Source: Linanthus parryae
Lineage: Eukaryota; Streptophyta; Magnoliopsida; Ericales; Polemoniaceae
DNA: 64,000 bases
Direction: 5' to 3'
NCBI GenBank assembly: GCA_023055425.1
Contig: JALGPY010000001.1
Coordinates: 29,935,001-29,999,000 of the forward strand
Positions 11,738-23,330 of this stretch are shown piece by piece; position 1 is the stretch's first letter; each line of letters begins with the position of its first letter. Under the pieces are notes generated by a model, which was given only the letters and a program-made list of their open reading frames with translations, made no database searches and was not told the DNA's origin. The translations under genes and the position numbers were made by a program.

Positions 11738-12209
11738 TAACAGTTTTTAGCTGGTACTAGATAGGTTGGGAACCTCAAGTTGTATAAGTGTAAGGTAGCT
11801 CACTTAGGCTTGAGATCTTGGGCTAAATCTGTGTGATTAATAAGAAGTGTGTTGAAATCCTGGAGGGATTAGATCCCTCAGGCAGAGACTAGGTCGAATT
11901 GTAACGGAACTGTAAAACTCCTTGTGTTCTTATACTTTACTTTACTGCTTTTCATTCCTGTTAATCTTCAGTTCAAAAAATTAATTCCAAAGCTTTGGAG
12001 AATTTCCAATCTCAAACCTTTGAAGCTACTGTTTTCTACAGTTGTATCTCTAGCTTCTTAAATCTTTTCCAAAGCGTTGATATTTCAACTGCACATTTAC
12101 TTGGAGTTTCAAAAGACTAGTATTGGGAAAAAAGTTTCCATACTCTATTCAACCCCCCCCCCTTCTAGAGTATCATATCCTGTTTATTTACTTGCATTAC
12201 AAACTTTCA
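11738..12209 (+). repeat. 5' LTR of element 2 (only the last ~470 bp)
   Basis: Matches the last third of 24789-26195, from the GGTACTAGATAGGTTGGGAAC region to ACTTTCA. It contains the hairpin C-run at 12153-12162. Upstream LTR sequence has been replaced by family X. Confidence 0.85.
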
Positions 12210-12211
12210 AT

Positions 12212-12223
12212 TGGTATCAGAGC
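12212..12223 (+). promoter_or_regulatory. Primer-binding site of element 2
   Basis: TGGTATCAGAGC two bases after the LTR end; tRNA-Met type. Confidence 0.95.
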
Positions 12224-12260
12224 TTGGGTCACTGTCTAAAGGTCTAACAATCTAGTGACA

Positions 12261-13002
12261 ATGAGTAATTTAGGTGATGGAGGATTCTCACCAGGAAGAG
12301 CAGCCAACAGACCTCCGCTGTTTTGTGGTGATAACTTTGTGCACTAGAAGAAACTAATGAAAATTTTCATCATAGATCATGACATGGAGCTGTGGTCAAT
12401 TATTCTTAATGGCCCAAATACATTCTATACTACCTCTAATGGAGTTAGGGCAGTCAAATCAGAAGAAGATCTCTCAAGTATTGAACTTGAAAAGGTATCA
12501 AAGAATTAAAAGGCTTTGAACTTATTATATTGTGCTCTTAGTGCAGATGAGTTCAACAGAATATCCGACTGCACGAGTGCAAAATAAATCTAGGATAAGC
12601 TGATTGTCACTTATGAAGGAACTAGCCAAGTCAAGCAGACTAAAATCAATATCATGAGGCAGTATGAACTGTTTAAGATGAATTCTGATGAATCCATCAA
12701 GGACATGTTCAAGAGGTTTGCTGACATAGTGAACAACTTGGAATCCATCAAGGACTTTTTCTTTTTCTCAAACAAAGAAAAATTCAAGAAGATTCTAAGA
12801 AGTTTGCTTAAAGCCAAATGGGAGCCGAATACAGCTGCAATTGAAGAACCTAAGGATTTGAGTATCTTATAGCTAGATGATCTGCAAGGCAAACTTCTCA
12901 CTCGTGAGATTTCAATGAAGGAAGTAGATGGTGACATGAGTGACAACATCAAGAAACTAGCACTCAAGGAAAAGGACAATGAGAAATCTCAAAGCCTTGA
13001 AC

Positions 13003-13037
<35 letters not shown>

Positions 13038-13718
13038 CATCATGATCATGATCATGATGATGAAGCCTTACCCTTAATCTCCAAAGCCTTGTCCAGAATT
13101 CTGAAGAAGAAAAAGAGCTTTGGAAACAAGGAATCTAACAAGGAAAAATTCCGATCCTCAGGTAGCAAGGATCATAAGTGTAAATCTTCTTCACATTCAT
13201 ATAAACCTAAAGTTATGAATTTCTATGAATGTGGAGATGCAGATCACTTCGCAAGAGATTGTCCTCAAAAGAAGAAAAGCAGACATTTTCATAAAAAGGA
13301 AAATGACAACAGAAGGAAGAAAGTAATGGTTGCTTCTTGGAGTGATTGAGATTCCTCAACAGACACAGATTCTGATGAAGAACAGGCAAACTTTTGCTTC
13401 ATGGCTGAGCATGATGAAGAAAAAGGCTCAAACAAACACATTGAAGAAATGGTAAAGATTCTTCTAGCTAGTCCATCTTATGTTTTACCTGAAATCCTCA
13501 AAAGTATGTTTTTGAATGAGGAAATCTATAGGAATGAGAATGATTCTTTGAAATTAAAGGTTCATGTGCAGCTGAACAAAAATTTAGATTTGATTTTCCA
13601 AAATAAATGTCTTGAAGCAACTAAGTTGAAAATTGAAAGTGGCTTCAAAGTCTTGGAAAACAGATTCAAAGCTTTGAATACACAAGTCAAAGAAGTTGTA
13701 GATCAAAACTCTCTTTAA
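12261..13718 (+). pseudogene. Gag of element 2 (multiple stops)
   Basis: Starts MSNLGDGGFSPGRAANRPPL; in-frame stops occur at codon 29 (TAG 12345-12347) and codon 83 (TAA 12507-12509). Later pieces read MRQYELFKMNSDESIKDMFK and a degenerate zinc knuckle FYECGDADHFARDC whose first Cys is lost. A (GAT)n microsatellite at about 13010-13062 encodes an Asp/His tract. The C-terminal coil region (13401-13718) has no counterpart in element 1 because of the deletion there. Confidence 0.85.
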
Positions 13719-14181
13719 CTGATAAGTATGTTGATCAAAAGAATCATTATGATGATTTAGAGCAACAAAAAACTTCATTGACTTATAAGCTTCAAGAATC
13801 TAAGAAAATTTTGTCAACCTTTGCTGGCTATGAACACAAGTTCAATCTCGTTCTTGGAGGAAGTATGCATTATGTTTACAAAAGTGGAATTGGTTACAAT
13901 CCAATTTTTTAAAAAAGAAAACCAAATCACATTTATAAAATCAGGAAGCAAACATTCTCCAAAATGTCATTACTGTGGAACGATTGGACATATTAAGTTG
14001 ACTTACCCCTTTAGAAGGACAGAACCTCACATATTGATGAACACCTATCCTTATTAACTTAAGGGACAAGTGAGACAGATTTGGATTCCAAAATGAGTTA
14101 GACCACCCAACATGGTTGATTCTGAGTATGAATCCAAATTCTATACTTGGTCTAATAGCCTGTTAAGGCATTGATTAAATT
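13719..14181 (+). pseudogene. Gag C-terminal region of element 2 with second zinc knuckle
   Basis: Frameshifted pieces; 13966-14010 encodes CHYCGTIGHIKLTYP, a second CCHC-like motif whose last Cys is Tyr. Two zinc knuckles separated by a coiled spacer fit Sire-lineage gag. Confidence 0.6.
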
Positions 14182-14600
14182 TTGCAGGCTGTCACCAAGG
14201 CTTTGAAGGATCAAAAATTGTTTCTGGATAGTGTTTGCTCCAGGCATATGAGTGGAAAAAAGTCTCTGTTGACAGAACTCAAAGAATATTCAGGAGGAAC
14301 AATCACACTTGGTGACAAAGCTAAATGCAATATACTAGGTATTGGAAGTATTGGTAATGATTCTGCAAGTTCAATTTCTCATGTCTATTTGGTTGAAGGT
14401 TTAAAGTATAATCTTCTTAGTATATCTCAGCTATGTGATAGAGGTAATATAGTGGTTTTTGAAAAGGAGAAATGTGTGGTGCAAGATGAGAAATCTGACA
14501 ATTGCACACTCACTGCTCCTAGGTCACATAATGTTTATGCTTTTAGTACTAACAAAGTTGCATGTGAAAGTCTGAAGTGTCTCAAAGCTTTGAAGGAGGA
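14182..14600 (+). pseudogene. Aspartic protease of element 2 with altered active site
   Basis: LFLDSVCSRHMSG aligns with the copia protease signature D-S-G; the Gly is Val (codon 14233-14235). The Asp remains. Downstream GGTITLGDKAKCNILGIG and YNLLSISQLCD are typical. The ORF is open to 14709 and reads into the integrase zinc-binding region. Confidence 0.85.
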
Positions 14601-15470
14601 CTCAAAGCTTTGGCATAGAAAGTTTCGGCATACTAGCATGCATACAATGAACAAGCTCATCTCAATAAGACTTGGTAAGAGAATTACCAAACCTGAAATT
14701 CAAAGATGATGAGATTTGCAAGGCATGTACCCAAGGTAAACAGACCAAGAGTTCACTCAAGCCTAATACCTTTGTAAGTAACCTCTAGACCTTAAGAATT
14801 GATGCACGTGAACTTGTGTGGTCCTATGAGGGTTCAGACACCCAATGGTAAGAGATATATGCTTGTTGTGGTAGATGATTACTCTAGATTTCATGGTTTA
14901 TGTTCATTAGAGACAAGTCTAAAGAATTACCTGAATTCTCAAAGCTTTGTAAGGAGCTTCAAACTTTGAAAAACTTACATGTTGCATCAGAAGTGATCAT
15001 GGTAGAGAATTTGATCAGCTTGATTTTGATTTATTTTGTGCAAAGCATGGCATCTCACATAACTTTTATTCACCTAGAACTCCTCAGCAGAATGGTGTTG
15101 TTGATAGGAAGAATAGGACACTTGAAGACATGTCTAGAACCATGCTACTTGAAAGTAATTTACCAAAGTATTTGTGGGCAGGAGTTGTTAACACTGCCAA
15201 TTATTTGCTGAATAGATATTTGATTATACATATTTTAAAGAAAACTCCTTATGGACTTTTCAAAGGTAGAAAGCCAAGTGTTCCTATTTTAAGTCTTTTG
15301 GCTGTATTTTTTATGGGCATAATAATGGTAAGGATAATCTTGGTAAATTTGATGATAGGAGTGATGAAGGTGTATTTCTTGGTTATTCTCAAACTAACAA
15401 AGCATATAGAGTTTTCAATAAGAGAACTAAGATTGTGGAAGAGAGCATTCATGTGATTTTTGATGAAAGT
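14600..15470 (+). pseudogene. Integrase of element 2 (frameshifted, catalytic Asp lost)
   Basis: LWHRKFRHTSMHTMNK is the pre-integrase motif. The first catalytic Asp in the MHxDLCGP motif is Asn (MHVNLCGP, codon 14811-14813). Later pieces include SRTMLLESNLPKYLWAGVVN. Several frameshifts lie between 14700 and 15460. Confidence 0.83.
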
Positions 15471-15886
15471 ACTGATGATTCCTTGAGTGAAAGTTTTGCA
15501 GATCTCAAATTTAATAAATATGAGGCTGATGATGATCTTGAGAAAGAGAATAGAAGCAAAACTAACATGCAGGAACAATCAGAATAATCTCAAGGCCTTG
15601 AACATCCTGTTGAGTCAAAATCTCAAAGCCTTGAGACTGAGATGGACAGAACTCAAGTTGCTCCTACTACTGTGTCAAGCTCTCAAAGCCTTGAAGAACC
15701 ATATACCTAGACACCAACGAAGAAGTTCAAGTATTTATCAGATCATCCCATAGACAACATCATCTCAGATCCAACTACTGGAACACAGACAAGAGGGCAG
15801 CAAGGAATCTGTGTGCTTTTAGTGCTTTTGTATCACTCATTGAGCCTAAAAATGCAAAGGAGGCACTGGAAGATGCAGATTCGATT
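15470..15886 (+). pseudogene. Integrase-RT linker of element 2 with palindrome-encoded repeats
   Basis: The DNA holds three palindromic units (about 15590, 15620, 15690) that encode SQGLE, SQSLE and SQSLE in one frame. This is the same kind of repeat found in the element 1 linker at 6660-6740. Confidence 0.7.
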
Positions 15887-16740
15887 ATGGAAATGCAGAA
15901 TGAGCTGAATGAGTTTGAAAGAAACAAAGTTCGGAACTTGGTTTCAAGACCAAAGACTCTGTCTGTGATTGGAACCAGATGGGTATTCAGGAATAAACTT
16001 GATGAAAATAGTAAGGTTGTGAGAAACAAAGCCGGACTTGTGGAACAGGGGTATAATCAAGAAGAAGGAATTGTTAATGAGGTGACATTTGCTCCTGTTA
16101 CCAGGTTAGAAGCTACCAGATTACTTCTTGAATTTTCATCCCATAAACATATCAAGTTTTTTCAAATGGAGGTTAAATGTGCATTCTTAAATGGTTATTT
16201 ACAAGAAGAAGTATATGTTTCCCAAAACCTGGTTTTGAAGATGATAATTTTCCTAATCATGTTTAAAAATTAGACAAAGCTCTTTGTTGCCTTAAGCAAG
16301 CTCCAAGGGTTGGAATGACAGACTCTCAAAGTTTTTACCTGATACTGGTTTTAAGAGAAGACTGGTTGACAAAAATCTTTTCATTAAGAATCATGAAAAA
16401 TACTTGTTAGTAGTAAAAATTTATGTAGATGATATACTTTTTGGTTCTACTAATGATGTTCTTTCAAAAGAGTTTTCAGTTCTAATGTGTAGGGAGTTTG
16501 AAATGAGTTTCATGGGAGAACTCAATTTCTTTCTTGGACTTCATGTTCATCAAATGAAGAAAGGAATATTTGTAAATCAAGGAAAGTATATCAAGGACTT
16601 GTTGAATAAGTATAATTTGTCTCAGTCCAAGGAAGAAAATACTCCTATGAGTTCATCTTTATCCTTAGACAAGGATACAAGTGGTAAGAGTGTGAATCAA
16701 AAGGAGTACAGAGATATGATTGGTTCACTTCTGTATTTAA
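15887..16740 (+). pseudogene. Reverse transcriptase of element 2
   Basis: [20 protein letters not shown], then [16 protein letters not shown]; a frameshift/stop near 16273 and a small deletion around 16310; the frame reopens at 16404 with the intact active site [13 protein letters not shown]. Continues to the RNase H in the same ORF. Confidence 0.88.
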
Positions 16741-17280
16741 ATACTAGTAGACATGATATTATGTTTAGTGTATGTATGTGTGCAAGATTTCAAACAGATC
16801 ATAAGGAAAATCATTTGATTGCTGTTAAAAAGATTTTAAGATATTTGAATGGAACCAAAGACTTGGGACTTTGGTATCCAAGGAGAACTAATTTTATGTT
16901 GAGTGTTTATTCAGATGCAGAATTTGGAGGTTACAAAGTGGATAGGAAAAGTACCTCAGTATGTTGCCAATTCCTTGGCTAATCACTGATTAGTTGGCAT
17001 TCAAAGAAGCAAAACTCAGTAGCCTTGTCAACTGCAGAAGTTGAATACATTGCAGCTGCTGCTTGTTGCTCACAAGTACTTTAGATTGCTCAACAATTAA
17101 GAGATCTTGGATATGAATTCAGAAATATGGTTATCAATTGTGACAATACTAGTGCCATTTCAATATCAAAGAATCCATTACAGCATTCAAGGACTAAGCA
17201 ATAGTGCTGAGAAAGGTGAAGTATCTTTAAATTTTATTTCAATTACTATGAAGATAGCTGATATTTTAACTAAACCTTTG
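16741..17280 (+). pseudogene. RNase H of element 2, interrupted by element 3
   Basis: Includes DIMFSVCMCARFQ, ILRYLNGTKDLGLWYP and, after a stop, AAACCSQVL. The terminal ADILTKPL ends exactly where the LTR of element 3 begins (17281); the continuation of this gene is at 23231. Confidence 0.85.
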
Positions 17281-18532
17281 TTTAAGCTCAATGCAGTTTC
17301 AATGTTTCAAAGACTTGAAATAGGTAGTCTATTTCAAGGCCTTGAAACAGCTTTCAAAGCCTTGAAACTGACTGAGACTTATGAGCTTGTTTTTAGGGGG
17401 AGTTTCTGTATGTGTTTGAACTCCTAAACCACAGAGAATTATCTATTATTACTTGATGATGAAAGACAATGCATTTTGATATGTTTAACAACATCTAATC
17501 CATCTGTTTGAATCAGTTTTGCAGGGAATGTTTATTTCCTATTCTGCAGAATTTATTTCCTAACCTTAGTCTTGAAGGGAAGGAATTTCTGGGTTGATTT
17601 GATTCTGCAATCAATTTATTGATCCTAACAGCTTCTCAACATGTTTATGGACAAGATCATATCGGTATCCCTGAAGATACTGAGCAACTATCCGTTGGAG
17701 AAGACTGTTAAAGAAGTCAAAGTTGCTGCCTACAAAATAGGAAAGTTTGTTGCTGAAAATCTTGAAGATTTGCTGGTCAATTGAGCTGTATATAAGGATC
17801 TCAGTTTGAAGCATTTGACAGACAACTCAATGGGAAAAAATCTAGATACACTGAGAAACAATTCAAGGATTGTCAGGCATCAAAGAGGCAGATCAAAATC
17901 TCAATCCAACTCTCAGAAGAACAATGCATTCACACAGCAGTCTCATCTCTTGTGTTCTTCTGTCTTGAACTTTATTCGTATAGCTTTTACATAATACTCT
18001 TGTTTACATTATCAAGGATTTTTCAAGGTGAACAATAGATAATTCTTAGTTAATCAGATAGCTAGAGCAGGTACTAGATAGGTTAGGGAGAACCACAAGT
18101 TGTAACAGAATAAGGTATCTCTCTGTGCTTGAGATCTAGGGCTTAGCTGTTGATTAATAAGAATTGAGTTCAAAATTATACAGGGAGAAGATACCTGAGG
18201 TAGAGACGTATGTCCAAGTGGATTGAACTCTATATGTCTTATGTCTCTTGCATTTACATTACAGTTACATACTTAGTTTGTCTGCAGCATTCAAAAAGTT
18301 TCATTTCAAGGGTTTGCAACTCATTTAAAGGCCTCGAAATAAACTTTCTCTCTTTTTACTAAAATGTTTTCATTCCAAGGGCTTGAAATCCATTTCAAAA
18401 CCTTGAAACTCTTTACAAATCTTTTGAAACCACTACTCTTGCATAGTTTTTCAAAAGACTGCATACTCTATTCAACCCCCCCCCCCTTCTAGAGTACTGA
18501 TCCTGCATTTCTACCTACTGTACACCCCTTCA
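17281..18532 (+). repeat. LTR copy 1 of element 3
   Basis: 1252 bp, begins TTTAAGCTCAATG (the canonical TG changed to TT) and ends CCCCTTCA. Carries palindromes at 17300-17360 and 18310-18420 and the hairpin C-run at 18476-18486. Confidence 0.9.
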
Positions 18533-18593
18533 CTTTGTCAAATGATAGGTTTGCATCCCTAAGGCTTGAACAAGGTATGTTAAACAAGGATGC
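18533..18593 (+). repeat. Duplicated 61-bp flank of element 3
   Basis: From CTTTG to AACAAGGATGC it matches 23226-23286 with a few changes. It is the continuation of element 2 RNase H sequence, yet it lies directly after the first LTR where a primer-binding site should be. The sequence then changes without a gap into integrase C-terminal sequence at GC-TATGATGG. Confidence 0.9.
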
Positions 18594-19016
18594 TATGATG
18601 GTTCTTTGAGTGATGGTTTTGCAGATCTCAATCTGAATAAGCATGATTCAGATACTGAAGAAGAATCCTCAAAAGGATCCAAGAAAATTTCACTAGATCA
18701 AGACAGACATTTTTAAGTCCTTGAAACACAAATTCAAAGTCTTGAAACAGAATCTCCAGAGAAACAGGAGAACAAGTCACTACTTCAAGTTCTCAGAGAC
18801 ATGAGAAGCAAACTGGAGAACCTGAACCATGGACACCAAGGAAGAGATTTAAATATCTCTCATCTCATCCTGCTGACAACATTATTTCTGATCCAACCAC
18901 TGGTACACAGACCAGATCACAGTTGAAAAATCTGTGTGCTTTTAATGCTTTCATTTCTTTTGTAGAGCCTAAAACTGTGAAAGGAAGAATTACAAGAAGC
19001 AGACTGGATTATAGCT
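18594..19016 (+). pseudogene. Integrase C-terminal end and linker in element 3
   Basis: Starts in the middle of the motif YDGSLSDGFADLNLNKHDS, homologous to element 1 ESYDGSLSESFADL. The following linker again contains SLE/LET-type repeats around 18720-18745 and the TPRKRFKYLS-like stretch before RT. Everything upstream is missing. Confidence 0.8.
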
Positions 19017-19800
19017 ATGCAAAGTGAACTCAATGAGTTTGAAAGGAACAAGGTCTGGAACCTAGTTCCTCCACCAAGAAATCATTCTGTCATTGGCACC
19101 AGATGGGTGTTCAGAAACCAGTTAGATGAGAATGGTAAGGTAATCAGGAACAAAGATAGATTCGTAGCTCAAGGCTACAATCAAGGAGAAGGTATTGACT
19201 ATGAAGAAACTTTTGCTCCTTTTGCTAGGTTAGAAGCAATTATAATTCTACTTGCATTTGCATCTCACAAAAATATGAAACTATTTCAAATGGATGTGAA
19301 GTGTGCCTTTCTAAATGGTTATTTGCAAGAAGAAGTTTATGTTGCTCAAACTCCAAGTTTTGAAAATTACATGTTTCCAGATCATGTTTAAAAACTTGAC
19401 AAAGCTCTTTACGGTTTAAAGCAAGCTCCAAGAGCTTGGTATGAAAGATTCTCAAAGTTTCTGCTTGAAAATTATTTCAAAAGAGGATTGGTAAACAAAA
19501 CCCTTTTCATAAAGACTCGTGAGAAAGATATGCTTGTAGTTCAAATTTATGTTGACGATATTCCGTTTGGAGCTAATAATGATCTTCTATGCAAGAAATT
19601 CTCAAGTCTTATGAGCAGGGCATTTGAAATGAGCTTGATGGGAGAATTGACCTTCTTTCTTGGACATCAAATTCATCAAATGAAGAAAAGCATTTTTCTA
19701 TATCAAAGCAAGTACACAAAAGACTTGGTAAGCAAGTACAATATGTCTCAAAGAGATTAAGACTCCCATGAGTTCTACATTGACTTTAGACAAAGATGAA
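19017..19800 (+). pseudogene. Reverse transcriptase of element 3
   Basis: One frame from 19017 to 19760 with a single stop (TAA at 19389-19391 in HV*KLDKAL). Includes [49 protein letters not shown] and the intact motif IYVDDIPFG. A short deletion after YNMSQ shifts the frame. Confidence 0.9.
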
Positions 19801-20470
19801 TCATGTAAGAGTATAGAGGTATGATTGGATCAATACTCTATCTCACAGCTAGTAGACCAGATATCATGTTTAGTGTGTGCATGTGTGCTAGATTTCAAGC
19901 TGATCCTAAAGAATCACACTTGACTGCAGTTAAAAGAATTTTCAGATATCTCAATGGTACCAAAGACTTAGGGCTTTGGTATCCTAAACATTCTAACTTC
20001 TCTTTGTGTGGCTATTCAAATGATGATTTTGCAGGGTATAAAATTGATATAAAGAGTACTTCGGGATGCTGCCAATTTCTTAGATCATCTTTAATCAGCT
20101 GGCACACTAAAAAGCAAAATTCGGTTGCATTATCAACAGCTGAAGCTGAATACATAGCAGCAGGAGCTTGTTGTTCTCAAGTACTTTGGATAGCAGAGCA
20201 GATGAGAGACCTTGGATTTGATTTCAGAGATATACCTATCAAGTGTGACAAAACAAGTGTAATATCAATTACAAATAATCCAGTTCAACATGCAAGAACA
20301 AAGCACATTGATGTTATACATCACTTGATCAGGGATCATGCAGAGAAAGTTGATTTGTTCTTGAATTTGTCTCAACTAACATGCAATTTGCAGATATCTT
20401 CACTAAACCATTGCCAGATGAAAGATTCTCAGCTTTAAGATTGGAATTGAGAATGCTAAATAAGGAAGCT
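19801..20470 (+). pseudogene. RNase H of element 3
   Basis: ORF 19821-20438: SRPDIMFSVCMCARFQADP, IFRYLNGTKDLGLWYP, ALSTAEAEYIAAGACCSQVL and ARTKHIDVIHHLIRDH. The frame is lost just before ADIFTKPLPDERFSALRLEL, which is readable in another frame. Confidence 0.9.
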
Positions 20471-20920
20471 TTGGTTAGGGGGAGAAACATGAAAGTTCTA
20501 TGTGTTTCAAAGGTTTGAACTGATTTTCAAAGCCTTGAAAATCCTTTAAAAGCTTTGATTTTATGTTCTTTACTTGATACAGCTTTTCAAGGCCTTGAAA
20601 ATCTTTCCAAAGCCTTGAAAATAAGACTGTATATTACTTAGTCAATAATTATGGATCTTTCAATGTTGGTTGTTATCTCTGTAGATAATTGCTCAATGTT
20701 GCCCCTCTATTTTGAAAAACCCACTTTTAGCCAAAATAATATTACATATTTTATTTCCAACGGCACACTCAATTTTGAATATTTTCTGATTCATCAAGAT
20801 CTTCAAAGATCAGAGAAAATAATTTGTTTCCTTTTCAAACTCAAACTCTCTTCTATTTATCTCCCACCTTCTTTCTCTCCTTAGTATCTATCCTACCTCT
20901 CTCTTCTTCTCCAAACCCTA
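20471..20920. other. Non-coding spacer and leader before the extra ORF (element 3)
   Basis: Four palindromic TTTCAAGGCCTTGAAA-type units lie at 20505-20620. The end is CT-rich (20850-20915) and closes with AAACCCTA next to the ATG at 20921, as in element 1. Confidence 0.5.
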
Positions 20921-21587
20921 ATGAGCACCAGAAGAGTCTCAGACAAAATCAAAATGGTTGGTGGATCAAAGGCTACAGCAGAGAAGAAAAGAAAGGCCAC
21001 TGTGGAAGGTTCAAACCATTAGTGGGGACTCCAGTTCCAAAACCCCAACTGTAGAAGAGATAGCTCCTCCTCCTCCCAAGAATAAAGCCAATAAGGATGA
21101 AACCCAAGTATCTAGCAAGAAGACGAAGAAGTCAGTGGAGACAGTAAACAGAAGGGTATTCAGATTGGTAGCCCAAAGAGGTCACAGAAGAAGGCAGAAA
21201 TTAATGTTAAGGGAAGAAGGAAAGAGAAGATTTACATCCAAGACTCATACTCAGAAACATCATCCAGTTCGTATGGAGTATATTCAGTCTCATGGAGAAC
21301 TGATAAGAAGAAAGATCTTCAAGAAGTTGAGTCAGAATCCAACATGGAGCCTGAAATAAAGAGTCAAAAGAAAGGTTCCTTTCTGACATAAAAAAAGGGT
21401 TGTTGTAAGGAAGAAACTGAAGCATAGAAGAAAAGCCTTAGAAGGGCTAACCTTCCTCTTCAATAGTGTGATCAAAACGATAAGTTCAATCATTGATGAT
21501 GCAGACCAACTAGAAAAAGATCAGGATGATGAGGAAGAAAGTCAAGAAGATGCAGAGAGATAAGAAGATGAAGACCCTACACCTTAA
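20921..21587 (+). pseudogene. Extra ORF of element 3 downstream of pol
   Basis: Starts MSTRRVSDKIKMVGGSK, homologous to MSTRRASDRIKMAGGSK in element 1, then Lys-rich with frameshifts. It ends with an acidic stretch closing DEDPTP before TAA, identical to the element 1 terminus. The central globular domain is largely missing. Function unknown. Confidence 0.75.
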
Positions 21588-21729
21588 ACTCTTGCCTATT
21601 CTTTCTTTTTCAAGGCCTTGAACTCTTTTCCAAAGCCTTGAATTTCTTTCTTTTCAAAATCTTTTACTTTCTATCTTTTTTCCAAAACGTTGATCCAACA
21701 TATTCTCATTCTTTATTGATGAAAGTCAA

Positions 21730-21981
21730 AAAGGGGGAGAAAATTTAGGATGTTTTATTTTGATTAAATGACCTGGTTTTGGTCATTTATGTTATCTGCA
21801 TACTTTGCTATTTTCTACTTCACTGCTTTTGTTTTGCTATTTAAATAAGTTGGATCTTTTTGTTATCATGTGTTGATTTTATATGATTTAGTTTGCTATG
21901 TACTAATGAGTATTTTTTTTTAAAAGTACAAAATCTAACAGACTGGAAGAAATTAGTTTTGTCTTTCATCAAGGGGGAGCT
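21730..21981 (+). promoter_or_regulatory. Paired polypurine tracts of element 3
   Basis: AAAAAGGGGGAGA at about 21730 and CAAGGGGGAGCT at 21970-21981, the latter adjacent to the LTR. Each is preceded by related GATGAAAGTC / CTTTCATCAA words in opposite orientation. The arrangement is the same as in element 1. Confidence 0.75.
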
Positions 21982-23225
21982 TGTAAGCTCAATGCAGTTT
22001 CAATGTTTCAAAGACTTGAAATAGCTAGTCTATTTCAAGGCCCTGAAACAGCTTTCAAAGTCTTGAAACTGACTAAGACTTATGAGCTTGTTCTTATGGG
22101 GATTTTCTGTTTGTGTTTGAACTCCTAAACCCCTGTGAATAATCTATTATTACTTGATGATGAAAAAAAATACTTTTTGATATGTTTCACAACATCTAAT
22201 CCATATGTTTGAATCAGTTTTGTAGGGGATGTTTATTTCCTATCCTGCAGGATTTATTTCCTAACCTGAGTCTTGCATGGAAGGAATTTTCGGGTTGATT
22301 TGATTCTGCAATCAATTTATAGATCTTAACAACTTATAAACATGTTTATGGACAAGATCATATTAGTATCCCTGAAGATACTTAGCAACTATCCGTTGGA
22401 GAAGACTGTTAGAGAAGTCAAAGTTGCTGCCTACAAAATAGGAAAGTTTGTTGCTGAAAATCTTGAAGATATTCTGATCAAATGAGCTGTATATAAGGAG
22501 CTCAGTTTGAATCATTTTACAGACAAATCAACGGACAAAAAGCTATAGACACTCAAAAAAAATTCAAGGATTGTCGGGCATCAAAGAGGCATATCAAAAT
22601 CTAAATCCAACTCTCAGAAGAACACTGCATTCACACAACAGTCTCATCTCTTGTGTTCTTCCGTCTTGAACTTTATTTTTATATCTTTTACATACTAATC
22701 ATGTTACATTCTCAAGGATTATTCAAGTTGAACAATATAGAATTCTTATTTAATCATATAGCTAGAGCAGGTACAAGATAGGTTAGGGAGAACCACAAGC
22801 TGTAACAGAGTAAGGTATCTCTCTGTGCTTGAGATCTAGGGCTTAGTTGTTGATTAATATGAATTGAGTTGAAAATCCTACAGGCAGAAGATCCCTTAGG
22901 TAGATACGTAGTTCCAAGTGGACTGAACTCTATATATCTTGTGTCTCTTGCATTTACATTACAGTTACATACTTCGTTTATCTACAGCATTCAAACAGTT
23001 TCATTTCAAGGGTTTGAAACTCATGGCCTTTAAATAAACTCTGTCTTTTTACTAAACTGTTTTTATTCCAAGGGCTTGAAATTCATTTCAAGGCCTTGAT
23101 ACTCTTTACAAATCTTTTGAAACCACTACTCTTGCATAGTTTTGCAAAAGACTGCATACTCTATTCACACCCCCCCCCCTCCTAGAGTATTGATCTTGAA
23201 TTTCTACCTACTGTACACCCCTTCA
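21982..23225 (+). repeat. LTR copy 2 of element 3
   Basis: 1244 bp, begins TGTAAGCTCAATG after the polypurine tract and ends CCCCTTCA; hairpin C-run 23170-23179. Followed by target duplication CTTTG. Confidence 0.92.
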
Positions 23226-23330
23226 CTTTGTCAAATGATAGGTTTGCATCCCTAAGGCTTGAAGTGGGTATGTTAAACAAGGATGCATTGGATTAGGGGG
23301 AGTATTAGTTCTTACTTGTATTGTGTGTGA
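23226..23330 (+). pseudogene. End of RNase H of element 2, resumed after element 3
   Basis: Reads NDRFASLRLEVGMLNKDALD, the normal continuation of the ADILTKPL that stops at 17280, then a purine tract TTAGGGGGAG. This confirms that element 3 split this gene. Confidence 0.85.

Larger units (their letters stand above)
17281..23225 (+). mobile_element. Sire-type Ty1/copia retrotransposon, element 3 (nested, rearranged)
   Basis: Two related LTRs (17281-18532 and 21982-23225) bound partial pol and an extra ORF. PBS, gag, protease and most of integrase are absent. The expected internal start is replaced by 61 bp of element 2 sequence (18533-18593). CTTTG occurs before the left LTR (17276-17280) and after each LTR (18533-18537, 23226-23230), fitting a 5-bp target duplication. 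Confidence 0.85.
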
